Assembly (NCBI GenBank): GCA_029964075.1
Contig: CM057149.1
Span: forward strand, 18,056,197-18,120,196
Origin: Patiria pectinifera
Taxonomy: Eukaryota; Echinodermata; Asteroidea; Valvatida; Asterinidae
Direction of reading: 5' to 3'
DNA length: 64,000 nucleotides
Positions 50,110 to 59,650 of the stretch are shown here, piece after piece. The number at the start of each line of letters is the position of its first letter. The stretch's first letter is position 1. The notes beneath the pieces were generated by a model that worked only from the letters and a program-made list of their open reading frames with translations, was not told the DNA's origin and searched no databases. The translations under genes were made by a program, and so were the position numbers.

Positions 50110-50459
50110 ATAGGCGTCGCCATGATTTTTTTCTAATGGGGGGTAAAACATATTCCCCCCCCCCCCAAAAAAAATCCTGTATTTCTCAACATATTCTCAA
50201 TTTATCAGTTTTAGAGGGGGGCAGGGGCATTTTGCCCCCCCCCCCCCCATCCCATTAAATTTACACGAATGTGACCTTGTACCTCTTTTTCTTAAATTTC
50301 CTTTTTCTTGTTTTTTCTTCCTTTTTTTTTGGGGGGGGGGGGCAGCGCCCTCCCCCTTGCCTCCCCTCCCTCGTTTTTCTCTCGGTAAATACTACAATAT
50401 GTTCTCCAGCTGATGGCTGCTGCAGGGAACATGATGAGAAGATTCCCATATCTGGCCAT
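50110..50459. mobile_element. 350-bp insertion bounded by a 14-bp direct repeat
   Basis: CCCTATGCACAAAC occurs at 50096-50109 and again at 50460-50473. The sequence between carries long runs of G and C (around 50155, 50216-50248 and 50330) and no frame of note. A 14-bp duplication is longer than usual for cut-and-paste transposons and would suit a retroposed insert. It overlaps the left end of copy C, so the boundary could instead be repeat-derived. Confidence 0.4.
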
Positions 50460-50637
50460 CCCTATGCACAAACCGTATGACTATGAGACTGGTCTGGACG
50501 TTTCTATTCCAAGTGTTTCCTAAATATTTCAATATTTTCCGAAACTAAATTTTACTTGTTTGGACATATTAACACTTTCTGATGCATGATAGGTCACTGA
50601 AGGGGAAAAATAGAGATGGCCAGATGTGGGAATCATT
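50435..50637 (-). mobile_element. Small MITE, family 3, copy C (right-arm counterpart)
   Basis: GATTCCCATATCTGGCCATC at the left end is mirrored by GATGGCCAGATGTGGGAATC at the right end with one mismatch. Reverse-complemented, the interior matches copies A and B. This is the partner of copy A in the opposite arm of the foldback element. Confidence 0.55.
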
Positions 50638-51480
50638 CCACCTCGGATATAGCTCGATGGTCGGTCTGATGCATGTACCACGGACCATTTAATGGTCCGT
50701 GGTCTGCCCACCGCACCGGCGCGCCCCGCCAGTACAGTGGCCAAACCCGGCCGTACACATGACATGCATGACGTACATACAGACATGACGGCGGGATATG
50801 CCATTGTAAACTTTTACGATTAAAGTCGACGTTTTGCATCATAAAAATCAAACTGCAGTCAGGCTTACCTTTCGCATAGACTTCTTTTTGGCGTCGGAGG
50901 TCGTCGACGAAAACCCACTACATCCGTCATGTGTCAGTGTTCATCGCGTGAAGCGATGCAAAGTGCCGCGGTAAACATTATGTCGTCTGCACTTCTGTAA
51001 TGTATGGTACATGGTGGGCGCGTACTGCTGCTCGACACCCTGGGGATGTTGTTCGTTTATTTCTGAGTTCTTCGTTTATTTCTGAGTTGTTCGTTTATTT
51101 CTGAGTTCGTGTATATTTCTGAAATGATCGTTTATTTCTGAGTTGATCGTTTATTTCTGAGTTGATCGTTTAACTCTGATTTGATTGTTTATTTCTGCGT
51201 TGATGGTTTATTTTTGAGTTGTTCGTTTATTTTTGAGTTGTTTGTTTATTTTTTAGTTGTTTATTTATTTCTGAGTTGTACGTTTATTTTTGAGTTGTTT
51301 GTTTATTTTTGAGTTGTTCCTTTATTTTTTAGTTGTTCGTTTATTTCTGAATTGTTCGTTTATTTCTGAGTTAAATTCGTTTATTTCTGATTTGTTCGTT
51401 TATTTCTGTGTGTTTTCGTTTAATTTTGTGGTTTTGCTTTATTTTTGTTTTTGTCTTTTTTGCCCTAATGGCCGCCCATA
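50468..51480 (-). repeat. Right terminal inverted repeat of the 6.7-kb foldback element
   Basis: Reverse complement of the left arm. It differs by containing a perfect 13-bp-stem hairpin at 50677-50703 (ACCACGGACCATT mirrored around one T) and by lacking the AAAATGGCGG block. It retains the GCGAAAGGTAAGCC segment on the minus strand at 50862-50876. Confidence 0.85.
51049..51418 (-). repeat. 19-bp tandem repeat array (right arm), about 19 copies
   Basis: Reverse-complement form of the left array, unit AGTTGTTCGTTTATTTCTG. The innermost variants appear in the same order as on the left (CTTCG unit, shortened GTATATTTCTGA unit, then GATCG units). The arrays are therefore copies of each other and did not expand independently. 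It has about five fewer units than the left arm. Confidence 0.92.
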
Positions 51481-51486
51481 GCAGTG

Positions 51487-54400
51487 AGGCCATTGGCACC
51501 ATCAGTCATCGTCGGGGCACGACGGACAGCCATAGATTTCTGTAATGCTATAAATCAATAGTATAACATTTGGGGTTTTTTTTATGTGAAACGGACTTGG
51601 AAGACCACTTTATCACAAGCAAACGCTAAAATAAAAAGAATTTAATGATAGTGTTGTTTTTCATCATGAAATGGTACATTATTCTTTCTTTTTTTTGCAT
51701 AAAAACAGAAGATTGTCAATCTGCAATGTTGAATTGGTCAGTTTTGCACTACATGTACATGCACTTGTATAATCGTACATGTACATGTATGTGTGTGTGT
51801 GTACGCAAATGTAAGTCCCTTATGACATTAAAGGCAACGGCTTATACCTTCCAAAGTGTGTATAATAAGTGTGTATACCGTCTTTACAACTTCAGGGGTC
51901 AATAAACCGTCCTGAGTTCCAAATAACATTCAATTTTAAAAAGTTTACCCGAAAGCGTTTTGAAATTCAAGTTCGTATTTGTTTAACTGGGACCAATTGA
52001 CATGAAAGCAATATCGCCACACAGAATGTTCTTTCAACTTAAAGCTAACTTCACAATAAAATCATGAAAAAGGTCTCACACGGTATTCCTGGTCTTGATC
52101 CTGCACACGGAAGTACAGACGTCAATCATTTTCTTTGCGACATCCCATACTGAATAGTATACACCCTATGCTTCCCTAAACCTATGAAAAAGAAATAGCT
52201 GCATGCAGTAAAAAAAAAAGATCTCCAACCAATTTTTACTCACAAAACAAGTTTTCAGAAGACTTCACACACACATGCTCTTTAACGCGCATCACCTTGC
52301 GGTGAATTCACAGCAAGCCAGAGGGCATGCCTCTCCTGTATCCGACGACTGATGCAGTACTCTTCTTCTTTTTTACAGAAAGCCAAAAATGAAACAAATA
52401 AACGAACGCATTTTTTTCTGGTTAACCGTTTTATTTATTTTATAGGAAAATACTCTTCCAGCCATATCAATACACTTTGTATTTTAAAATCAATGGAATA
52501 ATATTCGTCGGTTTTTAGATGACGGCACCAGTTTGTATGGCGCTGTGGCAAAATGCAAATTCTTTTTTCACATTATTTTACGGTCCTTTACCTGGATGTT
52601 AAATACATGAAATACAATGTACAGCCCATTATATATGTCGTAATATTATTATCGCATGTGTTCCCCATAGTACGTGTATACATTCATATTACCCTTTGTT
52701 TTGTTAACACCACTTCATTGTTTACTGCAACGGCTTTCTCCTCCGATTGTAATGTCCCAAGCATGGTTTGAAGCAGACTAGCGGGCATTGCGAAATCTAA
52801 AACATCTTAGTTGATATTAATTTCTTATTGATAAATATCTGAAGGAATTATGTTCATTTATCACCAATTTTTTTTTTTTTTCAGCCGTAGATTGCATATA
52901 CTGTGTGACCTTTATATACGGCCGAGAACAGGAAAAAGTAAGGGAAAAAATAACAGTTTTCGAGACAACAGGAGACCTTAATAAGGGTCTAAATAAAATA
53001 TCAATCTGGAGTAAATCTTTGTAAGTTTACAAATCCCAGGTCTGTAAAGCGAAATGCATTTGAGAAAATTTTGGAATTTTTTTTTCAGCCGGAAGTGTCA
53101 AAAAGGAAAATCCCCATAGTTTTTGCCAAATATTAAAAGCTGGCTGTACTGATTCGCACTCATGTACTAATATCACATGTTCATGTTAGATACCAAGCCT
53201 TTGTCAGACAGTGGAACATTTCCTGGATTAAAATCTGATATTAAAGGAATAGAAACTTAAAATCGGGGTCCAACAATTTCAATATACACGTCAAAGTTGT
53301 ATCTATACAATTCAAAATGTGTGACACAGGGAACGAACATTTTGTATAAGAAAAAAAAATAGTTTTGACGATTACATTATATTTGAGGTCATTGAAGAAC
53401 TCGACATCAAACATTCATGGTGGCACATTCACCAGTACTGCACGAGAATGCATAATGTCAGCTCATTAATAAAAATTGGGTCCAATCCCCGTGGGGTTTT
53501 ATTGCGAGTGCCAAAATTCACACCACACTCGACTATTCCTTTTCCTTGTCTGGTCTATAGGCACAGCAGATGGAATTAAAAAATATCAGTGGTGCAGTGT
53601 TATACGGACCACGCTGAACTGGAAAGACCCTAGTTTACAACCGACCCTGGGGCTTTTTTTTTCCCTTCTCTTTTTTCTCTTTATCAAACTGGATGGATGA
53701 GGGGGGAGCGAGAATAAGGCAGCCAAAGCATGGTATAAGGAAACCAGCGTGACGAGCCTTGCCGTGTCTCCGGGCGCCGTGATCCACAGAGCGCGAAGCC
53801 TGGCTGCTAGCCCACCGTGTCAGGTGGGGGTTGCACGGCGTGGATACATGGTCCCCCCTCAAAAGCCCAGCAGCGTGCCTACGGACTCTTGGCGCTAATC
53901 TAAAAAAAGAGCGATGGGCGGCAAGGCGTTAATAACGACACCATCGCCACATAACGCGTATTGTCCCCTCGTTCCATCTACCGCGCTCTATTTTTTTTCG
54001 TCACTCAAAATGCAGAGATAGACATATAGTTCGCTGCAAATTTTCCCACTTCACTGAAAAAGGAGCATAACCAACTTTTAACCACTTTTAATATGATTTT
54101 ACATTAAAATTAAAAAAGAACGATCGTGTTGACCTTCCCAATTATTTGTTTACACTAAGATAAAAATAACAATGTACCATTTCAATTGTTGACCTTTAAG
54201 TTTCAACAACATTATTATCAAACATTGGAAAAGTTGTCTATGGATATCAGACGCGTAGTTGTGTTATATATAGTAACTTCTAGTGGTAAAACTCAACAGC
54301 GTCAGGTGATTCAACATAATTATATGGTGTACGTATATCGTTCGTTCAACCTTGTTGGGGGAATATGGCGGAATTTGACCCAGACGCACCCCGCCTTTCA

Positions 54401-54821
54401 GAGGGCAGGAAGTGCATAGAATTCACTTGTCAAAAGGGCCCAGTAATCCCTGGGTTAAGATTGGGAAGGGATACTGCCGTGGCAGGCACCCACCATATTC
54501 CAAGCATATTATTAACACAGAGCGAGGTTCTCCCTCATGAATTGCCTCCAGCGGTTCTTTGCAAAATGACAATGAACAGGCGGCTCGCTGCACGTAGATC
54601 ACTGAGCGCGCAGTGCGGTGTGCATGCGGCTCTCTGACCCGCTTGGATAGATTGTGTGACCGCAAGTCGTTCTGACGGGCGCTCGCTATTCAAAATGCAC
54701 CCCCCAACCCAACCACCAAATCCTTCTGCGCTAGGTCGTGCAACACACAATACAAGGCCTTGGTATACCACAGTAAACATCTGAATACATGTACATATTG
54801 TACATGTGGTTTGTGTATAGG
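51487..54821. other. Non-coding stretch, no gene established
   Basis: AT-rich with a TG microsatellite (51787-51803). A CpG-rich patch at 53740-53900 stands out in composition and could be unannotated exon or promoter sequence, but I find no family match. Confidence 0.45.
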
Positions 54822-55195
54822 ACTGCAAGTAGTAGTACGGCTGATAGGTGATGGGATTGTGCCTTTGAATTCAAGCATGGAATTTGGCACACATGCAGTC
54901 GGAGCATGGAGTTTATTTAGCTCCATGGTCAGAGTATGTCACGAGAAAGATATTTGGCTATAGGGCCATCGCAGATTTGTCCTTTGAATAAAAATATGGG
55001 TAGAATAACAAGCAATGGCAGCCATTTTGAAAATGTTGAAAGTTGCTTGTTATTCTAACTATATTTTTTTTTAAAGGACACATCTGCGATGGCCCTATAT
55101 AGTCAAATATCTTTCTTAAGTCATTTCTTAAGCCAAATACCATGCTTGTATCAAAGGCACAATTCCTCCAAATATTCCCCTATCTGCCCACCTAT
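54822..55195. mobile_element. Hairpin MITE, family 2, copy 1, directly 3' of FBXL14
   Basis: The two halves are inverted copies of each other. GATTGTGCCTTTGA, GGAATTTGGCACACA and GGCCATCGCAGATTTGTCC on the left return in reverse complement on the right. The centre is an AATGGCAGCCATTTT core flanked by GAATAACAAGCAA. A second full copy lies at 59325-59650 and a fragment at 10355-10425, so this is a mobile family and not a local duplication. The right end is about 20 bases from the FBXL14 stop codon, so the element probably sits in that gene's 3' UTR or last intron. I could not define a target duplication. Confidence 0.8.
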
Positions 55196-55213
55196 ACGGG
55201 GTCAAGCAATGGG

Positions 55214-56404
55214 CTACCTCTTGTGCCACAATCCCAAATTCAGGACCGACAGACAAGGTAGCTGCATTATCCTCTCCAGGCCAACCGTAGTGATCTTGGT
55301 GCAGCCGTACAGGTCGATGCATTTGAGTTTGTGCAGATGATCCCCGATCAGTTTGAGTCCCCTGTCTGTGACTTTCACACACTGGCCGATGTTGAGCGTG
55401 GTCAGCCCGTGTAGGTTTCGAACCAAACGGTCCAGCCCATCGTCAGTCACGTGGCAAGAGCTAAGGCTGATATTCGTCAAATTGTACATTCCCTGAGATA
55501 TGTGCGTCAGCGCCGCGTCTCCGATCTTGTCGCAGAAGCTGACATCCAATGTTGTGAAGTGACCGCCACACTCGGCCAAGTGAGCTATCCCGATGTCGCT
55601 GATGTTGTCACAACTCCGGAGGTTCAGCTCCCGTAAGCTAGGCATGCGGGACAGGTTGACCATTCCGGAATCCGTCACCCCGCAGCAGAAGCTGAGGTTC
55701 AGACTCCGTAGCTGCGGCAATCCCTGCGCCACGTTGCTCAGCGCGCTGTCTGTGATCTTCTGACAGTCTTGTAGCACCAGTTCCTCCAAGTTGCACACCC
55801 CTTTAGCTGCCTCACTGCTCATGCCAGCCAGGTAGCCTATCCCCACGTCCGAAACATGCCGACAACTCCGCAGATTCAGACACTTGAGTTTAGGCAACCC
55901 CCTCGCGATGACGAGTAAGCCCGTGTTGTTTATGTTACAGCAACCGGCCAGGTCGAGGGATTCCAAGTTCTTGAGATATTGTGCTATTCTCCATAGACTG
56001 GTGTCCGTTATTTGCTTGCAGAGACTGAGATTGAGTACTGTCAGTGTGGGTATTTCATGCACGAACGCATGTGACAGCCCAAAGTCCGTCAGATTGTAAC
56101 AACCGCTAAGGTTTAGGCTCTGAATGTGAGGCATACCTTGTAAGACGTGACTGAGGCTCCTTCGAAGACTGAGGATCTGTACTCGCCGTATCCCTCTGGC
56201 CACCAGACTGGGGAACAAAGACGGGTTGGTACGGCGGATGTGTAGTTTGGCCTCCACTCCCCGCCACACTGACCGGTGATACGATGCGTCCCTCCATGAC
56301 CGGCACACTTTGGCAACACGGCCCTTGTCTTTCACGTCCAGATAGCTGAAGATGAGCGCCAGTATTTCAGGAAAGAGGCAAGATATGTGGGCCTCACCTG
56401 ACAT
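55214..56404 (-). CDS. FBXL14: FBXL14 orthologue: F-box and leucine-rich repeat protein, SCF substrate receptor
   Basis: The 396-residue product should be the substrate-binding subunit of an SCF (SKP1-CUL1-F-box) ubiquitin ligase. In vertebrates and Drosophila the family (FBXL14/Ppa) drives turnover of Snail-type and Twist-type transcription factors and of Paired. The F-box spans about residues 5-50 (HISCLFPEILALIFSYLD, then CRSWRDASYHRSVWR). Residues 94-396 form about eleven leucine-rich repeats of about 26 residues with the cysteine-type pattern LNLSxCxxITDxGL. I recognise family hallmarks such as RGIRRVQILSLRRSLS, LNLSGCYNLTD, DNISDIGIAHLA and LNIGQCVKVTDRGL. The start at 56404 (MSGEAHISC) aligns with the vertebrate start; the open frame runs 58 codons further upstream but that part is unlike the family. 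The gene is uninterrupted here. The C-terminus ends soon after LPCLSVLNLGLW, about 20 residues short of the vertebrate tail, either at TAG or through a donor at 55217 (AGAG/GTAG). Identity is near certain; the exact 3' end is not. Confidence 0.95.
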   Translation of the reverse strand: MSGEAHISCLFPEILALIFSYLDVKDKGRVAKVCRSWRDASYHRSVWRGVEAKLHIRRTNPSLFPSLVARGIRRVQILSLRRSLSHVLQGMPHIQSLNLSGCYNLTDFGLSHAFVHEIPTLTVLNLSLCKQITDTSLWRIAQYLKNLESLDLAGCCNINNTGLLVIARGLPKLKCLNLRSCRHVSDVGIGYLAGMSSEAAKGVCNLEELVLQDCQKITDSALSNVAQGLPQLRSLNLSFCCGVTDSGMVNLSRMPSLRELNLRSCDNISDIGIAHLAECGGHFTTLDVSFCDKIGDAALTHISQGMYNLTNISLSSCHVTDDGLDRLVRNLHGLTTLNIGQCVKVTDRGLKLIGDHLHKLKCIDLYGCTKITTVGLERIMQLPCLSVLNLGLWHKR

Positions 56405-56699
56405 GTCGCTCTGATGGGCTTTAGGGGTGACACATCGCCGCCGTTTGGCCCTACTCTGGTAGCAATAAACGTCGATTTTGGGTTGGCAACATGGACATGT
56501 ATACGGTGTGTACATGCACCATGGATTATAGCTGCACTCGACGGCCATACACGCTTGTCCAATGCATGGCCACTGCATCGAATGAACACTGTACCTTCAG
56601 TGCGTGGTGGATAGCTAGCCGTGCGTGGATGGACCCCGTGTGCTCTACCTATAGCCCGCTTCACGTTTCAGCTGTACACACGTACGGTTCAATGGTGAA

Positions 56700-56790
56700 T
56701 GATGTGTCACGTGATTGACATCTGCGGTCAACCCACGTGATACCGTTCGACGCGCTTGATTGGCCAAGCGGCCGAGTGTCTCTTGTCTGG
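56700..56790 (-). promoter_or_regulatory. Candidate FBXL14 promoter-proximal sites: two E-boxes and a CCAAT box
   Basis: Two CACGTG E-boxes (56708-56713 and 56734-56739) and an inverted CCAAT box (ATTGG on the plus strand at 56759-56763) lie 300-360 bases upstream of the FBXL14 start codon. No TATA box is evident in the same place. The sites are seen directly; their use as a promoter is an inference from position, and the transcription start is unknown. Confidence 0.35.
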
Positions 56791-58059
56791 CTGGGCTGCC
56801 ACTGTGAATGGAATGTGGACCATGAGTCAACAACATAAACATGATAAAAGGCACGGAGAGAAAAAAATGCGGGGGGAAAACGGCCTTTGCAGTCGTGAAT
56901 GAAAAGAGGAAACGGGAGAGAATTAAAACTGTGTACATGTACTCACTTCCTGCTCGCTTTAGTATCTACTCTCATTCCTCTTTTGATACCGCAATTTCCC
57001 AAATTTTGTCCCAAATAAGGGCCTTTATTCCTCCGTGATCGTTCTAATAATTCACAGCTCGTTTCTTCGCTTTGCAAATTTCTACGACCGCTGGAGGCAG
57101 GGCAGTTGGCCCATGCACCACCGCCCATGGTGTGTTGGCGCCATCATGCAGGTTGATGAGGAATGCATAAGCAAAACAGAAAAAAAGGAAACAAACCTAG
57201 AAAAAAATGCTTCCAATATGTATTTAAAAGCGTTCACTCTACCGTAGAAGAGAGTTTTTCCTTCTCCTTTGGAGGTTGTTTTTAGCTTGTTGTTCAGTTT
57301 TGTACTCATTTACTCAGAATAGCAGCATGTACTTTGTGAATTTTTATAACACAAAAAAAGTGTGTTGAAACTTCACGGAGTAGGTTTTCATACTCATCGT
57401 AGTGTGTTTGACTATCTCAGAGGAATACGACAAAATTACACAGTTATTTAGAGTTCTAGTTTTTCCAAATCTTAATGGAATTCCTTTTCAATAAATCAAC
57501 TCATTACTTTGTTCAAAAAACGAAACTGCCAAAATGATTAAATCGATTGCGCCTGGTATGCTTTCTTTTTCGAGAAAATGGGAATTACTTCATTTCCTCG
57601 CGAAAAAAAGGTTGTTGTTTTTTCAAATTCTGCAGCCCCCTTATTGACCGAATTTAGTTTAGTTTGCAATCGGTTGCAAATCCTTGAATTTAAAATTATA
57701 ATTCCCAGGGGTGACAAACTGGGGATAATACATTTTCTATAACTTCCACAACAGACTGCAAATCAAAAAGCCAAATGAAATCATTTGGAAAGGCTTTCAT
57801 TTTCAACGGGAAGTTTGCTTGTGGGTTACTGTTTAATAGCTCCATGCTGAAATAAAGATTTTTTTTCACAGTTTTCTCAAAAAGTACGATATCTACTGAG
57901 CAGAAATTTCAACATGTTAATTTTTTTATAATCTGCTTCAGATTTATTGTATTGTTGTTCTTTGAATCGGAAAAAAAAATACATTTTGGGGGCAAATGGT
58001 GCCATTACCTTTCAGTTCTCGAACGTTTTAATTTTACATTTTCAACATTAACTAATTCA

Positions 58060-58300
58060 CATTTTCGTTTTGCTAAAAGAACACTTACCTTTTTGTGAAC
58101 CGTGGACAGAACTTTAAAACGGTGGTTGTGTTTAAAATTCCGTAACTTGAAATTCACGTGAGTGATTTGAATGAGTCTTGTACTAAAAGAAAGCTTTTGA
58201 ATTGGGCTTTCATATCCTGGATTTTGAAAGTCCTACACGCAGAACTTCAGTAAAACAATTGTCTCGACATTTTGGCTTCGTTTTTTTGACTCGCCCTGTA
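58060..58300. mobile_element. Hairpin MITE, family 1, half copy
   Basis: Only the right arm is present: CGTTTTGCTAAAAGAACACT, GTGGACAGAACTTTAAAACG, then the terminus TTTTTTTGACTCGCCCTGTA. It lies about 260 bases from the full copy at 58564 and in the same orientation as that copy's right arm. It may be a separate truncated insertion or the product of deletion at the hairpin. Confidence 0.7.
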
Positions 58301-58563
58301 CACTGAAGACGATTTCTCACTGTGTCTAAAATTAGAATAATTCACAAAAACAAGTATGAAGAATACTTGTAAATAAAACAGTTTTTGGTTGGTATTTCCT
58401 ACCTTGTATGTAACTTTAGCTTTGTATATAACCTTCCCACCCCTATTGTGCTCCCGCACAGAAAGTGTAAGGGGAGGTTATTTTTGGGAGTGTCTTTGAA
58501 TCTAGCTGAAAGAAAAATTAGCCCCCCCTTTGAATTTTTCCCTAATGAACATTGGACCGTATA

Positions 58564-59060
58564 CAGGGTGAGTAAAAAAAAAACGAAACCCAAATGGCAG
58601 GACTAATTTTTGAATGAAGTTTTGGCCATCTAAAATATGAAAGCCTATAGTCATTAAGCATTCTTGTGGTACAATAATCATTCTAATCACTCATGTACTT
58701 TTCAAGATACGGAATTTTGAACACAAACACCGTTTTTAATTTCTGTCCACGGATCACAAAAATGTAGGCATAAGTGTTCTTTCTGCAAAACGAAAAAAAA
58801 TCTCGCAGGGATGCATGTGAATTGTTTTCATTTTGCTGAAAGAAGACTTACCTTTGTTGTGATTCGTGGACAGAACTTTAAAACGGTGTTTGTTTTCAAA
58901 ATTCCATAACTTGAAAAGTACATAAGTGATTTGAATGATTCTTGTACTTAAACAAAGCTCATCGATTGAGTTTCATATCCTAGATTATGAAAGTGCTACA
59001 GGCAAAACTTCATTCAAAAATTGGTCCTGCCATTTGGGTTTCGTTTTTTTACTCGCCCTA
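58564..59060. mobile_element. Hairpin MITE, family 1, full-length copy
   Basis: Begins CAGGGTGAGTAAAAAAAA just after TATA and ends TTTTTTACTCGCCCTA, so both inverted termini are kept. The interior repeats the family pattern in both orientations: CTGTCCACGGATCACAAAAA on the left, TTGTGATTCGTGGACAGAAC on the right, with GCAAAACGAAAA opposite TTTTCATTTTGCTGAAAG. TA at 58562-58563 fits a mariner-type target site; the right-hand TA is degraded. No transposase frame is present, so it is non-autonomous. Confidence 0.8.
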
Positions 59061-59324
59061 TTATGCATAATGTGGACGAATCCAGGCACGTGATCACTGT
59101 ACACTCACGAGCGCCCCCCCCCCGCCCCTATATGGAGAAACCACTGTGCACGCTGTTGTACAAACTGCCCCATGACGGATATTCTGAACAATAGCTAGCA
59201 CGATTGCGCCATTGAAGGGGGCCTCCATGATAGAAATGCATAGCGTGCCCAGACTGGTCTATAGTTCATACGCTGTTAACGTTTACATCTTGTCGGAAAT
59301 AACACAGTTAAAGAACGTCCTCAC

Positions 59325-59650
59325 TGGTAGGGGAAATATTTGGGGGAATCGTGGCTTTGGTGATACAAGCATTGCATTTGGCACACAGTCTGAGTATGTC
59401 TTAAGGAAGATAATTGGCTAGATTTTTCCTTTGAACAAATATAGGTAGAATAACCAGCAATGGCAGCCATTTTGAAAATTTGAAAATTACTTGTTATTCT
59501 ACCTATTTTTTTTTTCAAAGGACAAATCTGCGATGGCCCTATAGCCAAATATATTTCTCATGACATACTCTGACTGTGTGTGCCAAATTCCATGCTTGTA
59601 TCATCAAAGGCACAATCACATCACATCTGCCGTACTACACAACTCCGTTC
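59325..59650. mobile_element. Hairpin MITE, family 2, copy 2
   Basis: Same palindromic structure as the copy at 54822-55195: ATACAAGCATTGCATTTGGC and AGTATGTC on the left, AATGGCAGCCATTTTG at the centre, and the reverse complements GACATACTCTGACTGTG and CCAAATTCCATGCTTGTATC on the right. Roughly ten bases (around the GGCCATCGCA segment) are missing from the left arm, so the arms are no longer equal. No open frame is present, as expected for a non-autonomous element. Confidence 0.8.

Larger units (their letters stand above)
44810..51480. mobile_element. 6671-bp foldback-type DNA transposon with long inverted repeats
   Basis: The element starts TATGGGCGGCCATTAGGGC and ends with its exact reverse complement. 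It is flanked by the direct repeat GCAGTG (44804-44809 and 51481-51486), a 6-bp target duplication. The inverted repeats are about 1.1 kb on the left and 1.0 kb on the right; each has an outer 19-bp tandem array and an inner unique part. The layout matches classical foldback elements such as the sea urchin TU family, though I recall those as making 8-bp duplications. Six-base duplications are known for the IS3EU and Polinton groups, so superfamily is open. The interior is largely non-coding with a decayed nuclease-like frame on the minus strand, two or three small MITE copies and a microsatellite. Boundaries are solid; classification is not. Confidence 0.88.

Noticed and set aside
56405..56578. 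58-codon upstream extension of the FBXL14 frame beginning MQWPCIGQAC
   Set aside because: The extension is Cys-rich, unlike any FBXL14, and the family start aligns with the internal ATG at 56404.
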